Translations under genes and position numbers: made by a program
Notes under the pieces: model-generated
Seen by the model: only the letters and a program-made list of their open reading frames with translations
The model's database searches: none
Told to the model about the DNA's origin: nothing
In this document: positions 57,523-64,000 of the stretch, one piece after another
Layout of the letters: every line of letters begins with the position of its first letter
Numbering within the stretch: position 1 is the stretch's first letter
DNA from: Candidatus Methanomethylophilaceae archaeon
GTDB taxonomy: Archaea > Thermoplasmatota > Thermoplasmata > Methanomassiliicoccales > Methanomethylophilaceae
Reading direction: 5' to 3'
Assembly (NCBI GenBank): GCA_017540825.1
Contig: JAFYAH010000052.1
Span: forward strand, 1 to 64,000
DNA length: 64,000 nucleotides

Positions 57523-57533
57523 CCCGTCGAGAG

Positions 57534-58412
57534 GTGCATTGTTTGGCCGCGTCCAGGTCCGACTACCGGGACCGCTTCCTCGACGCCGTGGACGCGGTCG
57601 AGTCCGGGCGCCGCGGAGCAGTCTCCGAGGACAGGTGGCTCGCCGAGAACTACCAGGGGGCGTTCCTCTCTGTGGTCGAGGGCTATCTGGGCTACCGCCA
57701 CGAGGCCGTCGTCGCGGAGACCGTCCTCCTGCTCGCCGCCGTCAGGGAGAGGGCCGTGTACCCCCGGATCAGGGAGATGTCCGTCAAGGGCGCGGATTCC
57801 GTCCGCATGGCCTGCGCTGGATACATCAAGACCATGGAGGACGACGACGAGCTCATCCCGAAGCTGTTCGACAGGCTGGAGCATTCGGACGGCCACGAGT
57901 TCGACGCGGCCGCCGCGAGGCTCGCCAAGATCGCGCGTGCGGAGGACATGGGCCGCGTCAGGCGCACATACGGGCAGGTCCAGGGGCCGATGCGCTCTAA
58001 GGTCAGGGAGGTCATAGAGCGCCTGATTCTCCGCAACCCGTCCATGGAGGGGACGAGGGAGTTCTACCTCTCCGTCCCGGTGCCGCCCGACGAGAAGGCG
58101 TTCGACAGGTTCCTGACGAAGTCTACGGAATATCTCGACGTCCGCTATCGCGCCTCCGTCTTCCCGAAGAGCACGGTCTCCATGTCCGTATACAACAACG
58201 TCCTCGACGCCCTGATGAAGATGAGGAAGCGCCTGTACAACGAGTCCGAGAACCTTCGGTACTACGACCTCGACAAGGCGGACCGCTTCGACGAGCTCTC
58301 CGACCTGGTGGCCTGGGCGTCCGAGGACCTGTCGAAGAAGACCCTGCTGAGGGACGTCCGAGCGCGGACCCCTGCGGGCCCGGCAGTGTATTGGTTTATT
58401 ATATCAGTATAA
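57534..58412 (+). CDS. hypothetical helical protein, HEAT-like
   Basis: Up to 292 residues. Its central part looks like HEAT-type helical pairs (VVAETVLLLAAVRERAVYPRIREM, then DAAAARLAKIARAEDMGRVRR). GAGAGGTG (57530-57537) as ribosome-binding site would favour TTG 57543 rather than GTG 57534. No catalytic motif is visible. Codon use matches the neighbours, so it is a real gene of unknown role, probably a scaffold. Confidence 0.6.
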   Translation: MHCLAASRSDYRDRFLDAVDAVESGRRGAVSEDRWLAENYQGAFLSVVEGYLGYRHEAVVAETVLLLAAVRERAVYPRIREMSVKGADSVRMACAGYIKTMEDDDELIPKLFDRLEHSDGHEFDAAAARLAKIARAEDMGRVRRTYGQVQGPMRSKVREVIERLILRNPSMEGTREFYLSVPVPPDEKAFDRFLTKSTEYLDVRYRASVFPKSTVSMSVYNNVLDALMKMRKRLYNESENLRYYDLDKADRFDELSDLVAWASEDLSKKTLLRDVRARTPAGPAVYWFIISV

Positions 58413-58494
58413 CAGTCCGCCCTTTGGCGTTCAAGTACTCTTCCGTCTCCGCTGAGGGTGTGGGAGTCTATTGGAATACCGAGAGTTGATAGAA

Positions 58495-58692
58495 ATGGCA
58501 TATGGCGGAGGATACAGAGGAGACGGCGACAGGAGGGAACCCAGGGAGTTCTTCAAAGCCACCTGCTCCGACTGCGGAAAAGAGTGCGAGGTCCCCTTCA
58601 AGCCCACCGAGGGAAGGCCCGTCTACTGCAGGGACTGCTTCAGGAAGCACCAGCCTGCTGACGGCGGAAGAAGGGACAGGTCCAGGTTCTGA
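58495..58692 (+). CDS. small CxxC zinc-ribbon protein
   Basis: 65 residues from ATG 58495 (a TTG at 58471 would add eight). ATCSDCGKECEVPFKP and RPVYCRDCF give two C-x2-C pairs with the conserved VPF and RPVYC words of a small zinc-ribbon family common in archaea and some bacteria. The basic tail DGGRRDRSRF suggests nucleic-acid contact. Function unknown. Confidence 0.75.
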   Translation: MAYGGGYRGDGDRREPREFFKATCSDCGKECEVPFKPTEGRPVYCRDCFRKHQPADGGRRDRSRF

Positions 58693-58742
58693 CCCTGGAT
58701 GCGGCGGCGACCCCGTCGCACCCACAAACCAGTTTCAATTTT

Positions 58743-58979
58743 TCAGAGAACGTTTCTTCGATCGCGGCGCTTCTTCTGCATCACGGACGTCTGCAGGTCG
58801 AACAGCATGAAGAACTTGGAGAAGGCGAAGCTGATGGCCAGCAGGCTGACGCCGACCACCAGGACGATTATGCCTGGCACCTTATAGTCGAGCAGCGTGA
58901 CCGCCAGCCCGACGACGGACAGGGCGATCCCGGTCCAGAGAAGCCATTTGGAAAGGCGGACCCCGCCCGCGAAGTCCAT
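58743..58979 (-). CDS. small two-TM membrane protein
   Basis: 78 residues. Its ATG overlaps the stop codon of the gene before it (ATGA). Two hydrophobic spans lie at ~12-30 and ~34-55 (LLWTGIALSVVGLAVTLL; PGIIVLVVGVSLLAISFAF), and the tail is basic (KKRRDRR). It is probably co-translated with the PNPOx-like gene. Function unknown. Confidence 0.65.
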   Translation of the reverse strand: MDFAGGVRLSKWLLWTGIALSVVGLAVTLLDYKVPGIIVLVVGVSLLAISFAFSKFFMLFDLQTSVMQKKRRDRRNVL

Positions 58980-59377
58980 CAGACGATCCGCGAGCCGGTC
59001 ATGTTCCCTATCCCTTCGTCCCAGATCTCCAGGACCTCGAAGATCCACACCCCGTCGAGGGTCATGTGCATCTTCTCCAGGGAGCGGCTCATCTTGTCGA
59101 ACACAGGGCCGGACTCGACGCGCTCGCACGCCTTTACCTTCAAGGAGTACGCCTCGCGGCCTTTCCATATCAGTATCTCGGCCATGTGGTTGTTGCACAG
59201 GTTCTCCGCGGTGCGGTACATGAACGCCTCGGCCACCGCGATCATGTTGGGCGCCGTGACCATCAGGCTCCCGCACACTATGACGTGGGGCTCCCCTTTC
59301 AGGGAGACGGTCGACAGGGCTTTGTTGGTGTCGGGATGGACGACCATCCTCATTACAGGCTCCGGCATGTCCACCAT
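58977..59377 (-). CDS. pyridoxamine 5'-phosphate oxidase-like flavin-binding protein
   Basis: About 132 residues (stop at 58979). The split-barrel pattern is seen in STVSLKGEPHVIVCGSLMVTAP, FMYRTAENL and AEILIWKGREAYSLKV. Members bind FMN or F420 or related cofactors and act on varied substrates. Nothing here shows the substrate. It lies between a tiny membrane protein and a two-TM protein on the same strand. Confidence 0.65.
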
Positions 59378-59396
59378 GTTCGATCACCTGTCGTCT

Positions 59397-59498
59397 TCAG
59401 TCGTCTTTCTTGCTTTTTCTGTTGGCGGCAAGCAGGACGACGCAGTATATCGCGGCTGCGCACAGGAACGCAACGAAGTGATCAAGGACTACTTCCAT
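59397..59498 (-). CDS. 33-residue single-TM protein
   Basis: MEVVLDHFVAFLCAAA, then IYCVVLLAANRKSKKDD: one membrane span with a basic tail. A TATA box (59521-59529, ATTAAATAA on the minus strand) lies 23-31 bases upstream of the ATG at 59498. It is likely the first gene of the PNPOx-like operon. Confidence 0.5.
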   Translation of the reverse strand: MEVVLDHFVAFLCAAAIYCVVLLAANRKSKKDD

Positions 59499-59520
59499 GG
59501 TTCCGTGAAGGCCATAGTGT

Positions 59521-59529
59521 TATTTAATC
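59521..59529 (-). promoter_or_regulatory. TATA box of the small TM protein operon
   Basis: ATTAAATAA on the minus strand, 23-31 bases before ATG 59498. Confidence 0.45.
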
Positions 59530-59577
59530 TCTGACTCCGGCGCGTCTGGCTTCCGGTTCAGGGCCACCGGTCGCCGC

Positions 59578-59961
59578 TCAGCTCTCGTCCGTCTGGGCGG
59601 GGACGAACACCGGCACCAGGTGCTGGACGACGAACTCCAGCTTCCCGTCCTCGTAGTAAGGGACGGCGCTGCAGTCGCAGAGCACTCCCGTCTTGGGGAT
59701 GATCCTGCGCCTGATGGCGTTGGAGGGCTCTCCGGCCACCACCTTCACGGTGCAGTCGTTGCATGGGGTGGAGTTCCCGAACAGGGCGTGGCATTTGGTG
59801 CCCAGGACGCTCTCCAGGGTGCGGCCGAACGCCTTCTCCGCGGCGCGGTTCATCCATACTATGGTGTGCTCGGAGTCGTGGATGATGATGATGTCGTCGA
59901 TCATGTCGAGAATCATGTTCATGAGCTTCTCCGTGTAGATCTCCTGCTTGTTCCTCGCCAT
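59578..59961 (-). CDS. PAS-domain sensor protein
   Basis: 127 residues from ATG 59961, set by a TATA box just upstream; two in-frame ATGs lie further out. It is a single PAS domain: LDMIDDIIIIHDSEHTIVWMNRAAEKAFGR, then a loop with C-x2-C (STPCNDCTVKV) and PYYEDGKLEFVVQHLVPV. There is no kinase or output domain, so it must act by contact with another protein. The extra cysteines of the loop, with GTKCHALFGN before it, could bind a metal or sense redox state. Confidence 0.8.
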   Translation of the reverse strand: MARNKQEIYTEKLMNMILDMIDDIIIIHDSEHTIVWMNRAAEKAFGRTLESVLGTKCHALFGNSTPCNDCTVKVVAGEPSNAIRRRIIPKTGVLCDCSAVPYYEDGKLEFVVQHLVPVFVPAQTDES

Positions 59962-59983
59962 GCTTACGTGACTGTTTTGCATG

Positions 59984-59992
59984 GATATAAAA
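59984..59992 (-). promoter_or_regulatory. TATA box of the PAS protein gene
   Basis: TTTTATATC on the minus strand, 23-31 bases upstream of ATG 59961. This indicates that the two in-frame ATGs further upstream are not used. Confidence 0.5.
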
Positions 59993-60191
59993 ATCATGCA
60001 AGGGCCCGAGGCCCTGCGGCCGTCCGAAGCCAGAGCCGTCCGGAAGGGTCCGATCCTTTCCCATGCTCCGGGCTGCGTTTTCCGCAGTTTGATCTTTACT
60101 GGGCGTTGTCGGATCGGACGTTCGGCATCGATTTAGGTGGATGGGACTACGAAGTCTGGCATCGGCCCATAGTATGCAAACGATAGCATTT

Positions 60192-60199
60192 TTTATATC
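60192..60199 (+). promoter_or_regulatory. TATA box of the flavin reductase gene
   Basis: TTTATATC, 23-30 bases before ATG 60222. The stretch 60000-60191 upstream shows no gene. Confidence 0.5.
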
Positions 60200-60221
60200 A
60201 GCGTAGCGATTGGGGACGGCG

Positions 60222-61157
60222 ATGTGTTACGATGTCGTCATCATAGGAGCAGGGCCTGCCGGCCTGACAGCCGGGATATACGCCAGGTCGAAGATGATGA
60301 AGACCCTTATTCTCGATTCAGGACGCGTCGGAGGACAGCTGGTGAGCCTCTACCCGGAGAAAGGTATCCACAACTACCCTGGGTTCGAGACGGTCCAGGC
60401 CAGGAAGCTCTCCGACAGGCTCTACGCCCAGGCCGAGTCCATGGAGTGCGTCATCAAGGAGAACGAGAAGGTCGAGGACATCGACAACGGGGACCAGGAG
60501 CTCGTAGTCAGGACGACCAAGGACGTCTACCACGCGAAGTCCGTCGTCGTGGCCATAGGCATGGGGAGCTTCAAGCCCAAGAAGATGGGGTGCCCCGGAG
60601 AGGACGAGCTCTTCGGGAAGGGGGTGACCTATCTCCTGCCCTCCAAGGAGGAGCTCGTCGGGAAGAAGGTCACGATGTTCGGCGGCGGGAACAGCGCCAT
60701 AGACATGGCTCTGGTCGCGGACACCGTCACGGACACCACGATCGTCCATCGCAGGCCGGACTTCAGGGCGGACGAGAGCACCGTCAGGCAGCTGGACAGC
60801 AGCGGCGTCAGGAAGGTCATGTCGGCCAACCTGGTCTCCATCAACGGGACAGACAGGGTGGAGTCCGTCACGGTCTCGCAGGACGGCAAGGAGATGGTGA
60901 TACCGACCGACCTGGCCGTCATCAACATAGGGATCTCCGCCGACCTGGAGGACCTGAAGCGCTGGAACCTGGAGCTCAACGAGGACGGCCTCGTCAAGGT
61001 GGGCTTCGACATGAGCACCAGCCGCCCAGGGATCTTCGCATGCGGCGACGTCGTCTCCTATCCCGGCAAGTTCAAGCAGATAACAACCGCCTGCGGAGAG
61101 GCCACGACCGCCATACTGATGGCGCACAAGTTCGTGAAGAAGCCCTACTGGGCCTGA
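60222..61157 (+). CDS. TrxR-like ferredoxin/flavodoxin-NADP reductase
   Basis: 311 residues. The FAD motif is IIGAGPAGLTAGIYAR, the NADP motif FGGGNSAIDMAL followed by HRRPDFRA, and the second FAD motif FACGDVV. The CxxC redox pair of thioredoxin reductases is missing: where GV.YCATC would stand the sequence is GVTYLLPSKEEL. That matches the type 2 ferredoxin-NADP reductases instead. It probably moves electrons between NAD(P)H and ferredoxin or a similar carrier in the cytoplasm. Confidence 0.82.
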   Translation: MCYDVVIIGAGPAGLTAGIYARSKMMKTLILDSGRVGGQLVSLYPEKGIHNYPGFETVQARKLSDRLYAQAESMECVIKENEKVEDIDNGDQELVVRTTKDVYHAKSVVVAIGMGSFKPKKMGCPGEDELFGKGVTYLLPSKEELVGKKVTMFGGGNSAIDMALVADTVTDTTIVHRRPDFRADESTVRQLDSSGVRKVMSANLVSINGTDRVESVTVSQDGKEMVIPTDLAVINIGISADLEDLKRWNLELNEDGLVKVGFDMSTSRPGIFACGDVVSYPGKFKQITTACGEATTAILMAHKFVKKPYWA

Positions 61158-61199
61158 TCCCTTCGCTATCCAGTTATACCTCCGGGCCTATCGCGCATC

Positions 61200-62261
61200 A
61201 TGGAGCGCACGATCCCGGAGAGCTTCGCGGCCAAGTCCTATATCTACGAGCGCGGCGAGTTCCGCGAGGGCTACGTGATGGTGGAGGGCGGCGCCATAGT
61301 CGAGGAGGGCGAGGGGCGGTGCCCGGCGCGCCCGGATCTGCAGGTGGCCGTCTTCCCCGGAGTAGTCAACGCCCACACCCATTGCGCCGACTACGGCCTC
61401 CGCGCGCCTCCTGGAATGTCGCTGGAGGAGCTTGTCGCGCCCCCGGACGGCCTCAAGCACAGGTATCTGCGCGAGACCCCGCCGGACGTCCTTTCGGGCT
61501 CGATGCGCCGCTTCGGGGAGGCGTCCTCCCGCTATGGGAGCGCCGCGTTCGTCGACTTCCGGGAGAACGGGGCGGAAGGGTGCAGGCTGCTGAGGGAGGC
61601 ATGCCCCGACGCCGTCGTCCTAGGGCGTCCGGAGTCCCCTGAGTTCGACCCGGAGGAGATGGAGAGGATAATGCGCCATGCGGACGGCATAGGCGTCTCA
61701 AGCGTGTCCGACCTGCCCTCGCGCTACGTCGAGGAGATTGCCGACTTCGTTCGCGACAGGGGGGCGATCCTGGCCATACACGTCAGCGAGAGGGTCCGCG
61801 AGGACATCGACCTGGTTCTTTCCCTGGATCCCGCGTTCGTGGTCCACATGTGCGAGGCGGAGGACTCCGACATCCTCAAATGCGCCGAGGCCGAGGTGCC
61901 CATAGCGGTATGCCCCGGCTCCAACGCGTTCTTCGGGAAGGTCCCGCCCGTCGCTCGCATGGCGGACCTGGGGGCCGACATAGCCCTGGGGACCGACAAC
62001 GGGATGATACGCGAGCCGGACATGGCGGCGGAGGCGTCTCTGCTCGTGAGCATCGCCGAGTCCCAGGGCGCTGACCCGTCGTCGGTGCTCGGCTCGCTCT
62101 TCTCGCTAGGTGGAAAGATATTAAATCGGAATATAAGGTTAGGCAGGACCATGCGGGGACGCTGCATGGCGGTGCCGTTCGAGGGGGATCCGCTGCCCGA
62201 GAACATATTCCGTCCGGGATCGTCGGGCGCGTCTCTTACAAAGACAATCGGAAGTGAATGA
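61200..62261 (+). CDS. amidohydrolase-family metal-dependent deaminase/hydrolase
   Basis: 353 residues. Metal ligands of the amidohydrolase barrel are visible: NAHTHCAD (HxH, ~58), AIHVSE, VVHMCEA and the final aspartate in ALGTDNGM. The layout resembles that of chlorohydrolases and S-adenosylhomocysteine/guanine-type deaminases, but the substrate cannot be named. TTATAC about 25 bases upstream suggests a leaderless transcript. Confidence 0.78.
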   Translation: MERTIPESFAAKSYIYERGEFREGYVMVEGGAIVEEGEGRCPARPDLQVAVFPGVVNAHTHCADYGLRAPPGMSLEELVAPPDGLKHRYLRETPPDVLSGSMRRFGEASSRYGSAAFVDFRENGAEGCRLLREACPDAVVLGRPESPEFDPEEMERIMRHADGIGVSSVSDLPSRYVEEIADFVRDRGAILAIHVSERVREDIDLVLSLDPAFVVHMCEAEDSDILKCAEAEVPIAVCPGSNAFFGKVPPVARMADLGADIALGTDNGMIREPDMAAEASLLVSIAESQGADPSSVLGSLFSLGGKILNRNIRLGRTMRGRCMAVPFEGDPLPENIFRPGSSGASLTKTIGSE

Positions 62262-62262
62262 G

Positions 62263-62703
62263 ATGGAGTTCAAGAACATACTCGTGCCGACAGACGGCAG
62301 CGAATACACGAAGTCCGCGATCAAGGCGGCTGTCGATTTCGCGAAGACGGTCGGCGGGAAGATCACCGCCCTATACGTCCTGGACCAGACCATGATCTCC
62401 AACATGCCAATGGACGCTGCGGTCAGGAACGTCTACGACGCCCTGGCTGCGGAGGGGAAGGAAGCCGTCGACGTCGTCAGGAAGCTGGCGGACGAGGCCG
62501 GGGTCCCCGTGGAGATCTCCGTCAAGGAAGGCTCGCCCGTGAAGGTCATCCTGGAGGAGTCCTCGAAATACGACATGATCATAATGGGCACCCTCGGGAG
62601 GACCGGGATGTCCAAGCTCCTGATGGGAAGCGTCGCCGAGAGGGTCGTCAGGGCCTCTTCCTGCCCTGTCCTGGTCGTCAGAGCATCCGAGGCGGGGAAC
62701 TGA
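62263..62703 (+). CDS. universal stress protein (UspA family)
   Basis: 146 residues from ATG 62263. ILVPTDGSEYTKSAIKAA at the start and the ATP-binding signature G-x2-G-x9-G-S (GTLGRTGMSKLLMGSVAERV) near the end are diagnostic. It begins just past the stop of the amidohydrolase and is followed by a CBS protein, a common nucleotide-sensing neighbour. Confidence 0.9.
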   Translation: MEFKNILVPTDGSEYTKSAIKAAVDFAKTVGGKITALYVLDQTMISNMPMDAAVRNVYDALAAEGKEAVDVVRKLADEAGVPVEISVKEGSPVKVILEESSKYDMIIMGTLGRTGMSKLLMGSVAERVVRASSCPVLVVRASEAGN

Positions 62704-62704
62704 C

Positions 62705-63553
62705 TTGATCGGAAAGACAGTGGCAGACGTGATGACGGCGGCCCCGATCGTGGTCGAGGTCCCCGGGTCGCGCAACAACGCCATCAACCTCATGGTCAGG
62801 AACGGCCTCACCGGACTTCCGGTGGTCCGCTCCAGCGACGGAAGCCTCATCGGGGTCGTCTCCAGGAGGGACATATTCCGCAACTTCGAGGAGGACCAGC
62901 TCTCCCTCATAATGAAGAAGGGGTGCATCACGATCTCCAGCGACGCGCCTGTGGAGGAGGCGGCCAAGATCTTCAGCGAGAAGAGGATCCACAGGCTCCC
63001 CGTGGTGGAGGGCACATCCCTGGTCGGGATAGTGACGCCCACCGACCTCCTCCGCCTGGTGAAGGACATGAAGACGAAGCTCGTGGCGGAGGACATCATC
63101 AGGACGATCTGCGTGACCGCGTACGAGGAGGAGCCCCTCTCGTACACCGTCGCCGCCATGAGGATCAGCGACGTCACCGCGGTGCCGGTGCTCGACGCCC
63201 ACGGGAAGCTGACCGGCATCCTGACGGACCGCGACCTGTTCAGCGACCAGATGAAGGACCCGGAGACCTTGAGGTCGCTGGGATTGGACATCGGCGACTA
63301 CGCCGGGTACAGGAACGTCCTCCCGCTGTTCTACTCCGTGAGCGAGGAGTACTTCGACGACCGCAAGGTCAAGGACTTCATGGTCTCGGAGCCGCACACG
63401 GTCTTCAAGAAAACCAACGTCTCGGAGGTCGCCAAGATCATGCTGAACAACGACTTCGGGCAGATCCCGGTGCGCGGGACCAAGGACGAGCTCGTCGGCA
63501 TGATATACGACGTCGACGTTCTGTGCGCGATCGCAGGTAATTCAGATGACTGA
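62705..63553 (+). CDS. CBS-domain regulatory protein (four CBS motifs)
   Basis: 282 residues from TTG 62705, one base after the UspA stop. Two CBS pairs: VADVMTAAPIVVEVPGS with GLPVVRSSDGSLIGVVSRRD, then ITISSDAPVEEAAK with RLPVVEGTSLVGIVTPTD. Two more follow, with AVPVLDAHGKLTGILTDRD and QIPVRGTKDELVGMIYDVD. Such proteins bind adenosine nucleotides and signal energy state. The last bases overlap glyS by 8. Confidence 0.88.
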   Translation: MIGKTVADVMTAAPIVVEVPGSRNNAINLMVRNGLTGLPVVRSSDGSLIGVVSRRDIFRNFEEDQLSLIMKKGCITISSDAPVEEAAKIFSEKRIHRLPVVEGTSLVGIVTPTDLLRLVKDMKTKLVAEDIIRTICVTAYEEEPLSYTVAAMRISDVTAVPVLDAHGKLTGILTDRDLFSDQMKDPETLRSLGLDIGDYAGYRNVLPLFYSVSEEYFDDRKVKDFMVSEPHTVFKKTNVSEVAKIMLNNDFGQIPVRGTKDELVGMIYDVDVLCAIAGNSDD

Positions 63554-64000
63554 GATAAACAGCAACGACCTCATGTCCCTGTGCAGGCGCAGGGGCTTCA
63601 TATGGCCCTCCTTCGAGCTGTACGGAGGCGTGGCCGGGATGTACGACTACGGGCCTCTGGGATGCGCGCTCAGGAACAACATCGTCGAGATGTGGAGGTC
63701 CATATACAAGGGCAGGGAGGGGTTCGTGGAGATAGACTCCGAGACCGTCAACCCCCGCGAGGTGCTGGCGGCCTCGGGGCACGTCGAGAACTTCGCGGAC
63801 TTCATCACCTACTGCAAGCAGTGCAACGCCCCCTACAGGGCGGACCACATGGTCAAAGGATTCTACGAGAACCCCGACGTCCTGACCCCCAAGGAGCTCG
63901 AGGAGGCCTTCGTAAAGCATGACATAAGGTGCCCCGCATGCGGCGGGGAGCTCGGCGAGGTCGGCGAGTTCAACCTGATGTTCAGGACCAACATCGGCCC
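63546..64000 (+). CDS. glyS: glycyl-tRNA synthetase, N-terminal part (cut by window edge)
   Basis: About 151 residues are visible. SLCRRRGFIWPSFELYGG, AGMYDYGPLGCALRNNI and VLAASGHVENFAD are class II glycyl-tRNA synthetase motifs of the dimeric archaeal/eukaryotic type. ITYCKQCNAPYRADH with CPACGGELG forms a zinc-binding insertion. It charges tRNA-Gly. The frame continues beyond the window. Confidence 0.95.
   Translation, partial: MTEINSNDLMSLCRRRGFIWPSFELYGGVAGMYDYGPLGCALRNNIVEMWRSIYKGREGFVEIDSETVNPREVLAASGHVENFADFITYCKQCNAPYRADHMVKGFYENPDVLTPKELEEAFVKHDIRCPACGGELGEVGEFNLMFRTNIG

Noticed and set aside
60222-61157. Thioredoxin reductase
   Set aside because: The CxxC redox motif is absent (GVTYLLPSKEEL at its place), which fits the ferredoxin-NADP reductase group instead.

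Overview
This window looks like a chromosome segment of a methylotrophic gut-type archaeon, most likely a Methanomassiliicoccales / Methanomethylophilus-like lineage. That is an inference. It rests on archaeal TATA boxes 20-30 bases upstream of start codons, an archaeal tRNA gene without an encoded CCA, BspA-type leucine-rich-repeat surface proteins, and stop-codon use. Of 40 gene ends I checked, 35 are TGA, 5 are TAA and none is TAG, yet nine TAG codons sit inside otherwise open frames. This is the pattern expected of an organism that decodes UAG as pyrrolysine.

Layout. (1) 1-8180: the tail of an unidentified gene, then a large BspA-type protein gene that has lost its 5' end. (2) 8184-12782: hairpins, a CoA-disulfide reductase/rhodanese gene, and a Sel1-repeat/transglutaminase-like gene with an in-frame UAG. 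(3) 12889-54074: a ~41 kb integrated element. A 23-bp direct repeat covers the 3' end of tRNA-Ile(GAT) at the right and a detached copy at the left. Three overlapping tyrosine-recombinase genes lie next to the tRNA, and a VapE-type replication gene lies at the other end. (4) 54160-64000: ordinary chromosome, with DUF6935, a PH-like membrane protein, an RNA-binding protein, a CNNM/CorC transporter, a PC4/YdbC protein, a PNPOx-like protein, a PAS protein, a flavin reductase, an amidohydrolase, UspA, a CBS protein and the start of glycyl-tRNA synthetase.

The element is a defence island. It carries a HEPN protein, a CARF-wHTH regulator and a prokaryotic viperin (15947-19218). An HTH/coiled-coil protein and a NYN nuclease follow with a UAG-containing partner (19783-21786). 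A six-gene restriction-modification block comes next: C5-cytosine methylase, MORC-like GHKL ATPase, Z1 ATPase, DUF4420 nuclease, type III Mod and type III Res (22235-32588). There is also a broken McrC, a 5054-residue secreted LRR protein, and several ribbon-helix-helix proteins. Eight of the nine in-frame UAG codons are in this element, including in two of the three recombinases, the HEPN protein and the DUF4420 nuclease. If they are read as pyrrolysine, movement and restriction by the element would depend on the host's UAG decoding.

No CRISPR array, rRNA or complete insertion sequence was seen.
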